This document shows positions 52,393 to 61,961 of a stretch of 64,000 bases of DNA, in pieces. The position numbers were made by a program, and so were the translations under genes. Under the pieces are notes generated by a model that worked only from the letters and a program-made list of their open reading frames with translations, was not told the DNA's origin and searched no databases. Position 1 is the first letter of the stretch. Each line of letters starts with the position of its first letter. Source of the stretch: DATJBF01 sp035516795 (GTDB lineage Bacteria > Verrucomicrobiota > Verrucomicrobiia > Palsa-1439); NCBI GenBank assembly GCA_035516795.1, contig DATIZX010000043.1, positions 1 to 64,000 on the forward strand, given 5' to 3'.

Positions 52393-53979
52393 ATGAGCAT
52401 CCCAATACACGTTTTGTTTGTGGAGGATTCAGAGGATGACACGGAGTTGGCATTGTGCCAACTACGCCGGGCCGGATTTGACCCAATTCACGAGCGGGTC
52501 GATATGCCCACCGATTTGAAGGCTGCGCTTGACCGGGAGGCGTGGGACGTGGTGATTTCCGATTACGCGATGCCGGGTTTCAACGGATTCGACGCACTAA
52601 AGATCGTCCGTAACGAGGACATTGATTTGCCGTTCATCTTGATTTCCGGAACTATCGGCGAGGAAATCGCGGTGGCCGCGATGAAAGCCGGCGCCCACGA
52701 CTACCTGATGAAAGGGAATCTCGCCCGGCTGGCGCCGGCGATTGAGCGGGAACTAAGGGAAGCGAAGACGCGGCGGGAACGGAAGAAAACGGAGCGCGTG
52801 TTGCAGGCCATCGTCAATTCCTCCAACGACCCCATCTTCAGCCATTCGTTGGAAGGAATCGTGAACAGTTGGAATCCGTCCGCCGAGCGACTGTTTGGTT
52901 ACTCGGCGGCCGAAATTATCGGCCAGCCCGTTTGGAGCACCATTGTCCCACAGGAGAAAGTGCCGGAAGAACAAGCGGCACTAGTCCAACTCCGGGCGGG
53001 TCGACACAGCGAACATTATGAATCCGTGAGGACGACCAAAGACGGCCGCCGGCTCCCGGTTTCCATTACGATTTCGCCGATCAAGAACGGCACGGGCAAC
53101 ATTGTAGGCGTATCGAAAATCGTTCGCGACATCACCGAGCGTAAAAGGGCTGAGGCGGAACTGGAAGCATGGCGGCACGAACTGGAACAGCGCGTGCAAG
53201 ATCGCACCGCCGAGTTGACGCTCGCCCACCGGCAACTCCAGGCGGCGGTCGAGGAACATCGGCGTTTGGAAGCCGAGGTGGCGCGCGCGATCGAACGCGA
53301 ACAGCTTCGTATCGGCCACGAATTACATGACGGGCTCGGACAGGAATTGACCGGCATTAATTACATGCTGGTGGCGCTGCAAACGAAACTGGAGAAAAAG
53401 GTTCCGCTGCTGGCTCGCGAGGCAAAACAGTTGGAACCGTTGCTCCAGCATTGCATCGAGCAAACCCGGCATCTGGCGAAGGGTTTTTACCCGGTGGAAC
53501 TGGAGCGACTCGGGCTGTTGGTGGCGCTGGAGGAAATCATCCGCAAGCCCGGTTACCCCGAAAACATCTCCTATGTTGTGGAGTCAGATGAGAGCGCGAA
53601 GTACGCGGACTTCAAAGGCCCGGTGGCTATTCAGCTCTTCCGTATCGCCCAGGAAGCCGTCCACAATGCCATCAAACATTCTCAAGCCGGGCGGATCGTG
53701 GTTCGTCTCGAGACCCGCGATGGGTCCGTCATTCTCACGGTGAGAGACGATGGCGTGGGACTTCCACCCGATTCCGAGCTAAAGGGCATGGGGCTGAGAA
53801 TCATGCAGTACCGCGCTGAAACCGTGGGCGGAACGGTCAGCGTAGAAAATCAGCCGAGCAAAGGTGTGATCGTAACCTGCTCCGTGCCGATCGAGCGAGT
53901 TTCCGCGTTGTTACCAACGGCCCCGGGGCAGAATCTTCGGTCCCTTGGTAAACGCCTTCGGCACCAAGTCCGCGTTTGA
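52393..53979 (+). CDS. Receiver-PAS-histidine kinase hybrid (NarX/DegS-type transmitter), 528 aa
   Basis: A soluble protein. The N-terminal receiver domain has acidic ED(11-12) and the phosphoacceptor D57 in VVISDYAMPG. A PAS domain (about 135-250; SNDPIFSHSLEGIVNSWN) ends in the PAC segment ISKIVRDITER-like text. A coiled coil (about 255-305) leads to a HisKA_3 dimerisation domain with H312 in ELHDGLGQELTG, then an HATPase_c domain with EAVHNAIKHS and DDGVGLPPDSELKGMGL. HisKA_3 kinases normally signal to NarL/LuxR-type regulators; none is encoded here. The ATG has no clear Shine-Dalgarno sequence. It is the first gene of the cassette running to 59.3 kb. Confidence 0.9.
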   Translation: MSIPIHVLFVEDSEDDTELALCQLRRAGFDPIHERVDMPTDLKAALDREAWDVVISDYAMPGFNGFDALKIVRNEDIDLPFILISGTIGEEIAVAAMKAGAHDYLMKGNLARLAPAIERELREAKTRRERKKTERVLQAIVNSSNDPIFSHSLEGIVNSWNPSAERLFGYSAAEIIGQPVWSTIVPQEKVPEEQAALVQLRAGRHSEHYESVRTTKDGRRLPVSITISPIKNGTGNIVGVSKIVRDITERKRAEAELEAWRHELEQRVQDRTAELTLAHRQLQAAVEEHRRLEAEVARAIEREQLRIGHELHDGLGQELTGINYMLVALQTKLEKKVPLLAREAKQLEPLLQHCIEQTRHLAKGFYPVELERLGLLVALEEIIRKPGYPENISYVVESDESAKYADFKGPVAIQLFRIAQEAVHNAIKHSQAGRIVVRLETRDGSVILTVRDDGVGLPPDSELKGMGLRIMQYRAETVGGTVSVENQPSKGVIVTCSVPIERVSALLPTAPGQNLRSLGKRLRHQVRV

Positions 53980-54043
53980 CGGGGCGCACGCATCCGGCGG
54001 ACACAAGCTCGCTGTCGGAATGGGAAGTCGTGAGGCAACTTTA

Positions 54044-56020
54044 ATGAACTCCAACGCAGCCATCAGAACCGAAGGTGAGGCTCGGAAATCCGTCCGGTTC
54101 GGGTCTCGACGCGATCCACGCACATCGTTAATCCTGATCGTGTTGTTGACGCTTGCCGTTCCAACTTACGCGGAGACCAACGAAAACTATCAAGCCAGCG
54201 AACTGAAGAAGCTCAGCCTGGAACAATTGTTCGAGATGCAGGTCACGACCGTTTCCAAGAAACCCGAAAAGCTCTCGGAGACTGCGTCGGCGATCCAGGT
54301 CATTACCGCCGAAGATATCGAGCGGTCGGGTGCCAGCAGCCTTCCCGAGGCGTTACGGCTCGCGCCGAATTTGCAGGTTGCCCAAGTCAACTCCCACGAT
54401 TGGGCCATCACCGCTCGGGGATTCAACGCTGCCCCGCTTTCCAACAACAGTCTCGCCGATAAGCTGCTCGTCATGATCGACGGGCGTTCGGTATACACTC
54501 CGCTCTTCGGGGGAGTGTTTTGGGATGTGCAGAACGTACTCTTGGAAGATATCGACCACATCGAGGTGATCAGCGGGCCGGGGGCGACGCTGTGGGGAGA
54601 TAACGCCATCAACGGTGTGATCAATGTCGTCACAAAAAGCGCGCGGGATACACAGGGCCTGTATGTCGCCGGCGCCGGTGGCTCCTTCTTGCAGGATTTC
54701 GGTGGACTGCGCTATGGCGGCAGCGTCAACTCCAATTTTTTCTTTCGGTTGTACGGCCAACGTTTCGACCGTGAGCACACAGACCTGCCAAACGGCGATA
54801 GCGCGGAGGACGCTTGGGACATGACGCAGGGAGGTTTTCGCGCCGATTACTATCCGTCGGACGATAACACGATGACGTTGCAGGGCGATTTTTATGGAGG
54901 CGATGAAGGCACGCCGACCGTCACTCTGGTGGATGGCCAGAATGTATTGGGCCGCTGGACGCATGTGTTTTCCTATGAGTCCGATTTGAGCGTGCAAGCG
55001 TATTACGACCGCACCTGGAGGAATCTGCCCGGGGCTTCATTCAGCGACAATTTGAAAACGTACGACATCGATCTTCAGCACCGCTTTCCCCTGGGGGAAC
55101 GGCAAAGCATTGTTTGGGGCGCGGGCTACCGTCTGATGCGGGATGAAGTGAACAATACTGCGGCGTTGTCGTTTGCGCCGGAGAATCGAAACCTGCAGCT
55201 TTTCAACATATTCCTGCAGGACGAGATCACCGTGATTGACGAGCGCTTGAAATTGACCCTGGGATCGAAACTTGAACACAATGATTATTCCGGGTTTGAA
55301 GTGCAGCCCAGCGCGCGTCTGGCCTGGACGCCCACCACGAGGCAGACCGTTTGGGCCGCAGTTTCACGAGCCGTTCGATCGCCGGCGCGATTTGATGCGG
55401 ACGAGGTGACTCCGTTCATCACCACGCCTCAGCACGAATTCGATTCCGAAAAGGTGATTGCCTACGAACTGGGTTACCGGGCGCGGCCTTTTGATAAACT
55501 GACTTTCTCGCTGGCGGGGTATTTCAATCACTACTACGACCTGCGGAGCGTCGATCTGAATGCTGCGCCCCCTCCCGCCCTGGTCTTCGCCAATGACCAG
55601 AAAGCCAACACTTGGGGTGTGGAAGTCTCTGGCAATTTTCAGGCGACGTCCTGGTGGCGTTGGCGGGGCGGGTACGACTATTTGCACGAAGACATCTCAG
55701 CTACGAGTGCTGCGGTGGTCCCGGGCAGCGATACGTTCGAGGCCATCGATCCTCGTCATCAGTTCCTGATTCAATCCATGATGGATTTGCCGGCGCATTT
55801 TCAATTCGATCTGGTGGGCCGGTATGCGGAGGCCTTGCAGGCCACCGCTCTCACCCCCCGCGTCCCCTCGTACTTCACGTTTGATGCCCGGTTGGCGTGG
55901 CAATTCAAGAATTGGGAGCTGGCTGTCGTCGGCCAGAACCTTTACGACAATCAGCATCCGGAGTTTGGGGCGCTCCAAATTCCGCGTAGCGTGTACGGAA
56001 AAGTCACATGCCGCTTTTAG
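54044..56020 (+). CDS. TonB-dependent outer-membrane receptor, 658 aa
   Basis: A signal peptide (SLILIVLLTLAVPTYA) with a long charged start precedes a plug domain: LSLEQLFEMQVTTVSKKPEK, IQVITAEDIERSGASSLPEAL, then IDHIEVISGPGATLWGDNAINGVINV. A 22-strand-type barrel follows, ending in the aromatic C-terminal residue F (VYGKVTCRF). These receptors use TonB energy to import siderophores, vitamin B12 or glycans. The short plug without a CNA_B extension argues against a SusC-type protein. The ATG at 54044 has GAGG 8-9 bases upstream; earlier starts overlap the kinase gene. Its position between kinase and YfiR genes recurs in other genomes as a sensory module, by my recollection. Confidence 0.9.
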   Translation: MNSNAAIRTEGEARKSVRFGSRRDPRTSLILIVLLTLAVPTYAETNENYQASELKKLSLEQLFEMQVTTVSKKPEKLSETASAIQVITAEDIERSGASSLPEALRLAPNLQVAQVNSHDWAITARGFNAAPLSNNSLADKLLVMIDGRSVYTPLFGGVFWDVQNVLLEDIDHIEVISGPGATLWGDNAINGVINVVTKSARDTQGLYVAGAGGSFLQDFGGLRYGGSVNSNFFFRLYGQRFDREHTDLPNGDSAEDAWDMTQGGFRADYYPSDDNTMTLQGDFYGGDEGTPTVTLVDGQNVLGRWTHVFSYESDLSVQAYYDRTWRNLPGASFSDNLKTYDIDLQHRFPLGERQSIVWGAGYRLMRDEVNNTAALSFAPENRNLQLFNIFLQDEITVIDERLKLTLGSKLEHNDYSGFEVQPSARLAWTPTTRQTVWAAVSRAVRSPARFDADEVTPFITTPQHEFDSEKVIAYELGYRARPFDKLTFSLAGYFNHYYDLRSVDLNAAPPPALVFANDQKANTWGVEVSGNFQATSWWRWRGGYDYLHEDISATSAAVVPGSDTFEAIDPRHQFLIQSMMDLPAHFQFDLVGRYAEALQATALTPRVPSYFTFDARLAWQFKNWELAVVGQNLYDNQHPEFGALQIPRSVYGKVTCRF

Positions 56021-56601
56021 GAGCAGCTTTCGTGGGGCAAGTACGATTCGCGGCCTGTGGTGCCGCCGGCCTCTTGGCTTTGGCGCTGGCTGGCTCGAGC
56101 GCCTCCGAGTTCCAGAACCGGACCGCGCGGGAGAATGATTTGAAAGCTGTCTTTCTGTTCAACTTCACTCAATTCGTTCAATGGCCGGCTGATGCCTTCG
56201 CTGATGTGTCGGATCCGTTCGTCATTGGAATCCTGGGCGACGATCCCTTTGGGTCGACCTTGAAAGAAGTGGTAGCGAAGGAAACGGTCGGCAAACACAA
56301 GATTGTCGTGCGGCACTATCAGGATGTGCGCGACATCGCGAACTGCCAGATGCTGTTCATCAGTCCGTCGGAATCATTGCGACTGAATCATATTTTCGAA
56401 CATCTCCGCGGCAGGAGCATTCTCAGCGTCGGCGAAACGGAAAGTTTTCTGGCGCACGGAGGCATGATTCGTTTCCTCCTCGTGGGGAACAAGCTGCACC
56501 TGCAAATCAATCTGGAAACTGCCAAAGCCGCCCACTTGACGATCAGTTCCCAACTATTGCGACAGGCTGAGGTATTGGGCCCCGCCCCGAGGAAACAATG
56601 A
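56008..56601 (+). CDS. YfiR-like (DUF4154) periplasmic protein, 197 aa
   Basis: A signal sequence (ACGAAGLLALALAGSSAS) is followed by NDLKAVFLFNFTQFVQWPADAF, the hallmark opening of YfiR/DUF4154 proteins. FVIGILGDDPFGSTLKEVV, LSVGETESFLAHGGMIRFLL and INLETAKAAHLTISSQLLR are the other family blocks. In Pseudomonas, YfiR is a periplasmic repressor of the diguanylate cyclase YfiN. Here it probably senses an envelope signal for the following kinase. The start overlaps the receptor gene by 13 bases and the stop overlaps the kinase ATG (ATGA), so the three are translationally coupled. Confidence 0.9.
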   Translation: MPLLGAAFVGQVRFAACGAAGLLALALAGSSASEFQNRTARENDLKAVFLFNFTQFVQWPADAFADVSDPFVIGILGDDPFGSTLKEVVAKETVGKHKIVVRHYQDVRDIANCQMLFISPSESLRLNHIFEHLRGRSILSVGETESFLAHGGMIRFLLVGNKLHLQINLETAKAAHLTISSQLLRQAEVLGPAPRKQ

Positions 56602-58778
56602 CAATCCGGTTCCCCTCCATCAAAACGAAGCTGATGATCGCCATCGTCGGCACGAGCCTCATCGTGTTGGTGGCCGCCTGCACGGTCTTCATCACGTTCG
56701 AGGTCGTTACGTTCCGTCGCAATCTGGCGCGTTCCTTGGCGACGCGGGCGGATTTGGTGGCCGCCAACTCGACCGCCGCGCTCGCGTTCCAGAATCAACA
56801 GGACGCCTCCCGCATCCTGTCCGCGTTCCGCAGCGACCCACGGATGGAGGCCGCTTGTTTGTACGATGCGCAGGGGAAGGTTTTTGCCACCTATCCGCCC
56901 CACGCGCCAGCCGGTACGTTTCCCCAGCATGTCGAAATCGGCCATCGATTTAAAAACGGCGCGTTCGTTATTTTCACGCCGGTTGTTGAAGATGGTCGTC
57001 GGCTGGGGACGGTGTTTCTCAAGTTCAATCTTTCTGCGCTCACGGATCGCTACCGCGCCTATACGCTTTTGGTCGTACTGATCGTAATCGGCTCGATTTT
57101 GGTCGCCTTCGGACTCTCTGAGTGGATGCAAAAGCGCATTGCGGAGCCGCTCCTCAAGCTGGCCGAGACCGCCCGTACGATTTCCAGGAGCAACGACTAT
57201 TCGCTGCGCGCTCAAGCCCTCAGCGAAGACGAGATCGGCTTGCTGACGGATTCTTTTAATACCATGCTCGACGAAATTCAGCAGCGCGATGCTTCTCTGC
57301 GCCAGAGCGAAGCACGCACGCGGGCAATTCTCGAATCGGCGTTGGATAGCATCATCACCATCGATCATGAAGGGCGGATTTTGGAATATAATCCGGCGGC
57401 GGAACGCACCTTCGGTTATCACCGAAGCGACGTGGTTGGCAAGGACATGGTCGAGTTGCTGATCCCGCGCCGCTTGCGCGAGAAGTACCAACAGGAATTG
57501 CAGAAGTATTTCAGGGCAAATCAGGCGCCTCTGCTGGGGAAACGGATTGAATTGATCGCCTTGCGCGCGGATGGCGCGGAGTTTCCGGTCGAAGCGAGCA
57601 TTACGCGCATCGGCACGGGAGAACGACAGATTTTCACCGGTTTTATCCGGGACATTACCGAGCGCAAACAGGCCGAACGTACGACCGCCCTTTTGGCCGC
57701 TGTCGTGCAATCCTCCGATGATGCCATTATCACGAAGGATCTGAACAGTGTCATTTTGAGTTGGAACAAGGGCGCCGAACAGATCTTTGGCTATACCGCA
57801 ACAGAAGCAGTGGGACATTCGATACTTTTTTTGACCCCAGACGAGCGCCAGCAGGAGGAAACCGAGATGATCGAGAAAATTCTCCGGGGCGAATCCGTGG
57901 AGCACTTCGACACTGTTCGCCTGCGCAAGGATGGCACGATGCTCGACGTCTCGGTCACGGTATCCCCGATCCGCGACGCCAGCGGTCGGATCATCGCAGC
58001 GTCCAACATCAGTCGCGATATCACGGCACGGGTCCGGGCGGAGCAGGAAATCCGAAAGCTCAACGCCGAGTTGGAGCAGCGCGTTTTGCAGCGGACAGCC
58101 GAATTGGAAGTTTCCAACAAGGAACTGGAAGCCTTTTCCTATTCGGTTTCCCACGACCTGCGCGCGCCGTTGCGGGCCATCGATGGCTTCAGCCAGTCGT
58201 TGCTGGAGGAATACGGTAACAAGCTGGAGACGGAAGCCCGACATCAATTGGAGCGGGTTCGGGTCGGCGCCAAACGCATGGGCACATTGATCGATGATCT
58301 GCTGAAATTGTCCCGGATTACCTGTGCGGAGATGCGCCGGGAACAGGTCAACCTCTCCTCGATTGCCCGGCAAGTCGCCGCTGAGTTGAAACTATCGGAG
58401 CCTGAGCGTAAGGTGACCTTTGTTATTGAAGAAGGCATGAAAGTGCAGGGTGACGCACAATTGCTGTACGTGGTGATGGACAACCTCCTTCGCAATTCGT
58501 GGAAGTACACTTCCAAGCATCCGACGGCGAGAATTGAATTTGGCAGCCTGAAACAGAATGGAGCACGCGTGTATTTTGTACGGGACGATGGAGCCGGTTT
58601 TGACATGTCGCACGGGGATTTGTTGTTTGCTCCGTTCCAGCGGCTGCATCGACAAACTGAATTTGAGGGCACGGGCATTGGTCTGGCTACTGTCCAGCGG
58701 ATCGTTCGCCGGCATGGCGGACGCACCTGGGCGGAAGGAGCGGTCGAAAAAGGCGCCACGTTTTATTTCACATTGTAG
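56598..58778 (+). CDS. Membrane sensor histidine kinase with CHASE8-like, HAMP and two PAS domains, 726 aa
   Basis: The first membrane helix (residues 11-34) and the second (155-173) flank a periplasmic CHASE8-like domain (VAANSTAALAFQNQQDASRIL). A HAMP domain (about 175-230) follows, then PAS1 (235-360; ALDSIITIDHEGRILEYNPAA) and PAS2 (361-480; SSDDAIITKDLNSVILSWNKG). HisKA carries H519 in SYSVSHDLRAPLRAIDGF. HATPase_c (605-726) has NLLRNSWKYTSKH and GTGIGLATVQRIVRRHGG. It is related to phytochrome-type kinases that partner single-domain Rcp1-like receivers, as found just downstream. YfiR upstream probably acts on the periplasmic part, by analogy with YfiR-YfiN. Confidence 0.92.
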   Translation: MTIRFPSIKTKLMIAIVGTSLIVLVAACTVFITFEVVTFRRNLARSLATRADLVAANSTAALAFQNQQDASRILSAFRSDPRMEAACLYDAQGKVFATYPPHAPAGTFPQHVEIGHRFKNGAFVIFTPVVEDGRRLGTVFLKFNLSALTDRYRAYTLLVVLIVIGSILVAFGLSEWMQKRIAEPLLKLAETARTISRSNDYSLRAQALSEDEIGLLTDSFNTMLDEIQQRDASLRQSEARTRAILESALDSIITIDHEGRILEYNPAAERTFGYHRSDVVGKDMVELLIPRRLREKYQQELQKYFRANQAPLLGKRIELIALRADGAEFPVEASITRIGTGERQIFTGFIRDITERKQAERTTALLAAVVQSSDDAIITKDLNSVILSWNKGAEQIFGYTATEAVGHSILFLTPDERQQEETEMIEKILRGESVEHFDTVRLRKDGTMLDVSVTVSPIRDASGRIIAASNISRDITARVRAEQEIRKLNAELEQRVLQRTAELEVSNKELEAFSYSVSHDLRAPLRAIDGFSQSLLEEYGNKLETEARHQLERVRVGAKRMGTLIDDLLKLSRITCAEMRREQVNLSSIARQVAAELKLSEPERKVTFVIEEGMKVQGDAQLLYVVMDNLLRNSWKYTSKHPTARIEFGSLKQNGARVYFVRDDGAGFDMSHGDLLFAPFQRLHRQTEFEGTGIGLATVQRIVRRHGGRTWAEGAVEKGATFYFTL

Positions 58779-58820
58779 TCGCAGGCTCTACACCTGTGGA
58801 CCATGAGACAGGAAAAACAT

Positions 58821-59282
58821 ATGAGTGAGAAAATCATATTACTGGTGGAAGACGATCCGGACGACGAAGAGTTGACGTTACGGGCCTTGCGGAAGCGCAG
58901 GGTGAGCAATGAGGTCGTGGTCGTCCGCGATGGCCAGGAAGCGCTGGATTATCTATTTGGGACAGGGAGCCACGCGGGACGCGATGTCAACGTCCAACCC
59001 GAGGTCGTGCTGCTCGACATCAAACTTCCGAAAATCAACGGCATCGACGTGCTGAAGCGCATCCGTTCGGATGAACGAACCAAACTGCTTCCCGTGGTGA
59101 TCCTCACTTCGTCGGCAGAGGAACAAGATTTGTGCGCAGCGTATGTGAATCATGTGAATAGCTACGTTAGGAAACCGGTCGATTTCGAGAAATTCGTCGA
59201 AGCCGTCGAGCAACTGCAGATCTATTGGCTGGTGTTGAATCGTCCGCCACCGGCCTGCATAGTCTCGGGTATGGGTCGATAG
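58821..59282 (+). CDS. CheY/Rcp1-like single-domain response regulator, 153 aa
   Basis: The receiver fold is complete: acidic cluster EDDPDDEE, phosphoacceptor D66 in VVLLDIKLPKINGIDVL, the threonine/serine of VILTSSAEEQD and the lysine in SYVRKPVDFEKF. There is no output domain. It resembles the Rcp1 type that takes phosphate from phytochrome-like kinases, and the gene directly upstream encodes such a kinase. The ATG at 58821 has AGGA about 8 bases upstream; an earlier ATG at 58803 adds six residues. About 200 bases downstream are non-coding. Confidence 0.92.
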   Translation: MSEKIILLVEDDPDDEELTLRALRKRRVSNEVVVVRDGQEALDYLFGTGSHAGRDVNVQPEVVLLDIKLPKINGIDVLKRIRSDERTKLLPVVILTSSAEEQDLCAAYVNHVNSYVRKPVDFEKFVEAVEQLQIYWLVLNRPPPACIVSGMGR

Positions 59283-59489
59283 GCGGCCTGTAGTTCCTTT
59301 TTGTGATGCGACATCTCGTCGCCGCACAGGCGCAGAGAGCGCCGAATAAGCTGGACGGGCAGGCGTTCGGCTGCCTTTTCCAAGCCGCCATGACGCCAAA
59401 GTTTCCTGCGCTTCAGATTGAACCTTCTTTATGGCAGAATTGTCGAACAAGTTACTTTTCGGATGTAAACCCCAATCGAGGAAGGAATT

Positions 59490-60479
59490 ATGGATCAAGG
59501 CATTGCCGCAATTAACGAGCAAGTCAAACGTGAGAGCGAATTCGTCCGGGCATTGGTGGCCGAGATCGGCCGGGTCATTGTCGGCCAGAAGTATCTTATC
59601 GAACGATTGCTAATTGGATTGCTCGCCGATGGGCACGTGTTGCTCGAGGGCGTGCCGGGTTTGGCCAAGACGTTGTCGGTGAAAACCCTGTCCGCTGCCA
59701 TCCAGACTGCGTTCCATCGGATTCAGTTCACGCCCGATCTGTTGCCGGCGGACGTGATCGGCACGCTGATTTACAATCCGAAAGACGGCGAGTTTCGCAT
59801 CAAGAAAGGGCCGGTGTTCGCGAACCTGATTTTGGCCGACGAAATCAACCGTGCTCCGGCCAAGGTGCAGAGCGCATTGCTCGAAGCGATGCAGGAACGG
59901 CAGGTGACGATTGGCGAACAGACCTTCAAGCTGCCTGAGCCATTTCTCGTGCTGGCGACGCAGAACCCGATCGAACAGGAGGGCACGTATCCATTGCCGG
60001 AAGCGCAGGTCGACCGGTTCATGCTGAAGTTGTCCATCGGTTACCCGAGCAAACAGGAGGAACGCGAAATCATGGAGCGTATGGCGGAGACCGGCAAACA
60101 GATCGTAACGCAGGCGGTGGTAACGCCCGACCAGATTCTCAAGGCGCGGAAGGTGGTGGATTCGGTCTACATGGACGACAAGATCAAGAATTACATTGTT
60201 GATCTCGTTTTTGCTACACGCGACCCAAAGTCTTACAAGATCGAAATGGGCGACCTGATTCAGTACGGCGCGTCCCCGCGCGCGACGATTTACCTGGCCA
60301 TTGCCGCGAAAGCGTACGCGTTCCTGCAAGGGCGCGGTTATGTCACGCCGCAAGATGTGAAGACCATCGGCATGGATGTGTTGCGCCATCGCGTCATCGT
60401 CAGCTACGAAGCCGAAGCCGAGGACATGACCAGCGAAGATGTAATCAAGAAGATCTTTGATGAGGTTCCCGTTCCGTAG
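59490..60479 (+). CDS. MoxR-type AAA+ ATPase, 329 aa
   Basis: The AAA+ module has Walker A in HVLLEGVPGLAKTLSVK, Walker B/MoxR signature LILADEINRAPAKVQSALLEAM, sensor 1 FLVLATQNPIEQEGTYPLPEAQ and a C-terminal lid domain. MoxR ATPases act as chaperones that mature VWA-domain protein complexes in the envelope. A GAGGAAGGA site lies just before the ATG. It is the first gene of a conserved MoxR-DUF58-DUF4381-VWA-VWA order (Bat operon), found in many bacteria and often linked to stress tolerance. Confidence 0.95.
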   Translation: MDQGIAAINEQVKRESEFVRALVAEIGRVIVGQKYLIERLLIGLLADGHVLLEGVPGLAKTLSVKTLSAAIQTAFHRIQFTPDLLPADVIGTLIYNPKDGEFRIKKGPVFANLILADEINRAPAKVQSALLEAMQERQVTIGEQTFKLPEPFLVLATQNPIEQEGTYPLPEAQVDRFMLKLSIGYPSKQEEREIMERMAETGKQIVTQAVVTPDQILKARKVVDSVYMDDKIKNYIVDLVFATRDPKSYKIEMGDLIQYGASPRATIYLAIAAKAYAFLQGRGYVTPQDVKTIGMDVLRHRVIVSYEAEAEDMTSEDVIKKIFDEVPVP

Positions 60480-60508
60480 GAGCGAATTGCATTCGCAACC
60501 GGCCGTTT

Positions 60509-61384
60509 ATGTTACCCCGCGACATTCTCAAAAAAGTTCGCCAGATTGAAATTCGCACGAACCGTGAAGTTACGGATGTGCTGGGTGGACAATACCATTC
60601 CGTCTTTAAAGGCCGCGGCATGGAGTTCGAGGAGGTCCGCGAATACCTGCCGGGCGACGAAGTGCGTTCCATCGATTGGAACGTCACCGCGCGGTTCGGC
60701 CATCCATATGTGAAGAAGTTCAAGGAAGAGCGCGAGTTAACCGTGATGCTCGTGGTGGACGTCAGCGCCTCGGGCCAGTTCGGCAGCATCCGGCAAACCA
60801 AGAACGAACTCGCTGCCGAGTTGGCTGCGGTGCTCGCCTTTTCGGCGATCCGCAACAACGACAAGGTCGGCCTCATCATGTTCACCGACGCGATCGAGAA
60901 GTTCGTGCCGCCGAACAAGGGTCGCCGGCATGTATTGCGCGTCATTCGTGAAATCCTGGCGTTCGAGCCAAAAGGGACCGGCACGGACTTGAATCTGGCG
61001 CTCGACTATTTGCGTCAGGTGACCCGGCGTCGGGCTGTGACGTTTCTGTTGTCGGATTTTCAAGACGAAGATTTTCGCAAAAAGCTGCAGATCGCGGGCA
61101 AACGTCATGACCTTGTCGCCCTGAGCATCCGCGACCCGCGCGAACAGGAATTGCCCGCGGTCGGTTTGGTGGAATTGCGCGACGCCGAGACGGGCGAACA
61201 CGCTTTGGTGGATACGTCCGACCGCAATGTGCGCGAGACGTACGCACAGAAAGCCAGGGAACGGCTCGATGGCTTGCGCCAGTTGTTCCGCTCCACCGGA
61301 GTGGATCAGGTCGAGATCCGCTGCGACGAGGATTACATGCGGCCCTTGATTCGATTTTTCCGAATGAGAGAGAGACGCATCTGA
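60509..61384 (+). CDS. DUF58 protein with VWA-like domain, 291 aa
   Basis: The N-terminal part has GQYHSVFKGRGMEFEEVREYLPGDEVRSIDWNV, the DUF58 signature (G-D-(D/E)-xRxIDW). A VWA-like fold with MIDAS-type DVSASGQFG follows. It has no membrane helix, so it is a cytoplasmic member of the Bat complex, probably a MoxR partner. The gene begins 29 bases after the MoxR stop without a strong ribosome binding site and is followed after 10 bases by the DUF4381 gene. Confidence 0.93.
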   Translation: MLPRDILKKVRQIEIRTNREVTDVLGGQYHSVFKGRGMEFEEVREYLPGDEVRSIDWNVTARFGHPYVKKFKEERELTVMLVVDVSASGQFGSIRQTKNELAAELAAVLAFSAIRNNDKVGLIMFTDAIEKFVPPNKGRRHVLRVIREILAFEPKGTGTDLNLALDYLRQVTRRRAVTFLLSDFQDEDFRKKLQIAGKRHDLVALSIRDPREQELPAVGLVELRDAETGEHALVDTSDRNVRETYAQKARERLDGLRQLFRSTGVDQVEIRCDEDYMRPLIRFFRMRERRI

Positions 61385-61394
61385 AGCGCCAATC

Positions 61395-61961
61395 ATGACG
61401 AATGCCCGGACAGATATTCGCGACATCAAAGGACTGGTGCCGGTGCCGCATGACTGGTGGTGGCTGTGGCTGGTGCTGGCGGTCGTGGCGATCGCGGCGC
61501 TGGCGCTCTGGTGGTGGCGTCGCAGACGCTTGATGCCGGCTGCAGGTGAGGCGCCTGTGCCGCTGTCACCTTATGAATTGGCGAGGCGTGCTCTGCGGCA
61601 ATTGCGCGAGGAGAATCCGGTTGTCGAAGAGTTTTACACGAAACTTTCGGACATCGTGCGGCATTATCTCGAGAACCAAATGGGCTTGCGGGCCCCCGAG
61701 CGCACCACTGAAGAATTCCTTCACGAAGTATCCCACGATCATGCGCTCTTGGCAGAGCACAAGGAATTGCTCGGCGCGTTTCTCGAAGAATCCGACCTGG
61801 TAAAGTTTGCGCGCTTCCGGCCCGGCGAAGAAGACAAAGAACGTGCGTTTGCCGCCGCGGAAAAATTCGTGGAGGAATCTTCCGCGGGGGCGACCTCCCT
61901 GTCGCCAGGGCAAGAACCGGTTGCGGCCGGGAAGCCGCTCCCACAGAAGGAAGAGCCATGA
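61395..61961 (+). CDS. DUF4381-like single-pass membrane protein of the Bat operon, 188 aa
   Basis: One membrane helix near the N terminus (about 20-40: DWWWLWLVLAVVAIAALALW) is followed by a basic stop-transfer stretch (WWRRRRL) and a cytoplasmic helical domain (SPYELARRALRQLREENPVV, then FYTKLSDIVRHYLENQMGL, RAPERTTEEFLHEV). This is the DUF4381 pattern found between DUF58 and BatA genes. The C terminus is proline-rich. The stop overlaps the BatA ATG by four bases (ATGA). Confidence 0.85.
   Translation: MTNARTDIRDIKGLVPVPHDWWWLWLVLAVVAIAALALWWWRRRRLMPAAGEAPVPLSPYELARRALRQLREENPVVEEFYTKLSDIVRHYLENQMGLRAPERTTEEFLHEVSHDHALLAEHKELLGAFLEESDLVKFARFRPGEEDKERAFAAAEKFVEESSAGATSLSPGQEPVAAGKPLPQKEEP

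Noticed and set aside
54044..56020. SusC-type glycan receptor
   Set aside because: There is no N-terminal carboxypeptidase-like extension and no adjacent SusD gene; it is an ordinary-length TonB-dependent receptor in a signalling cassette.
56388..58373. Minus-strand frame of 661 codons across the CHASE8/HAMP/PAS kinase gene
   Set aside because: The plus-strand kinase has every expected domain in order; the antisense product is a composition artefact.
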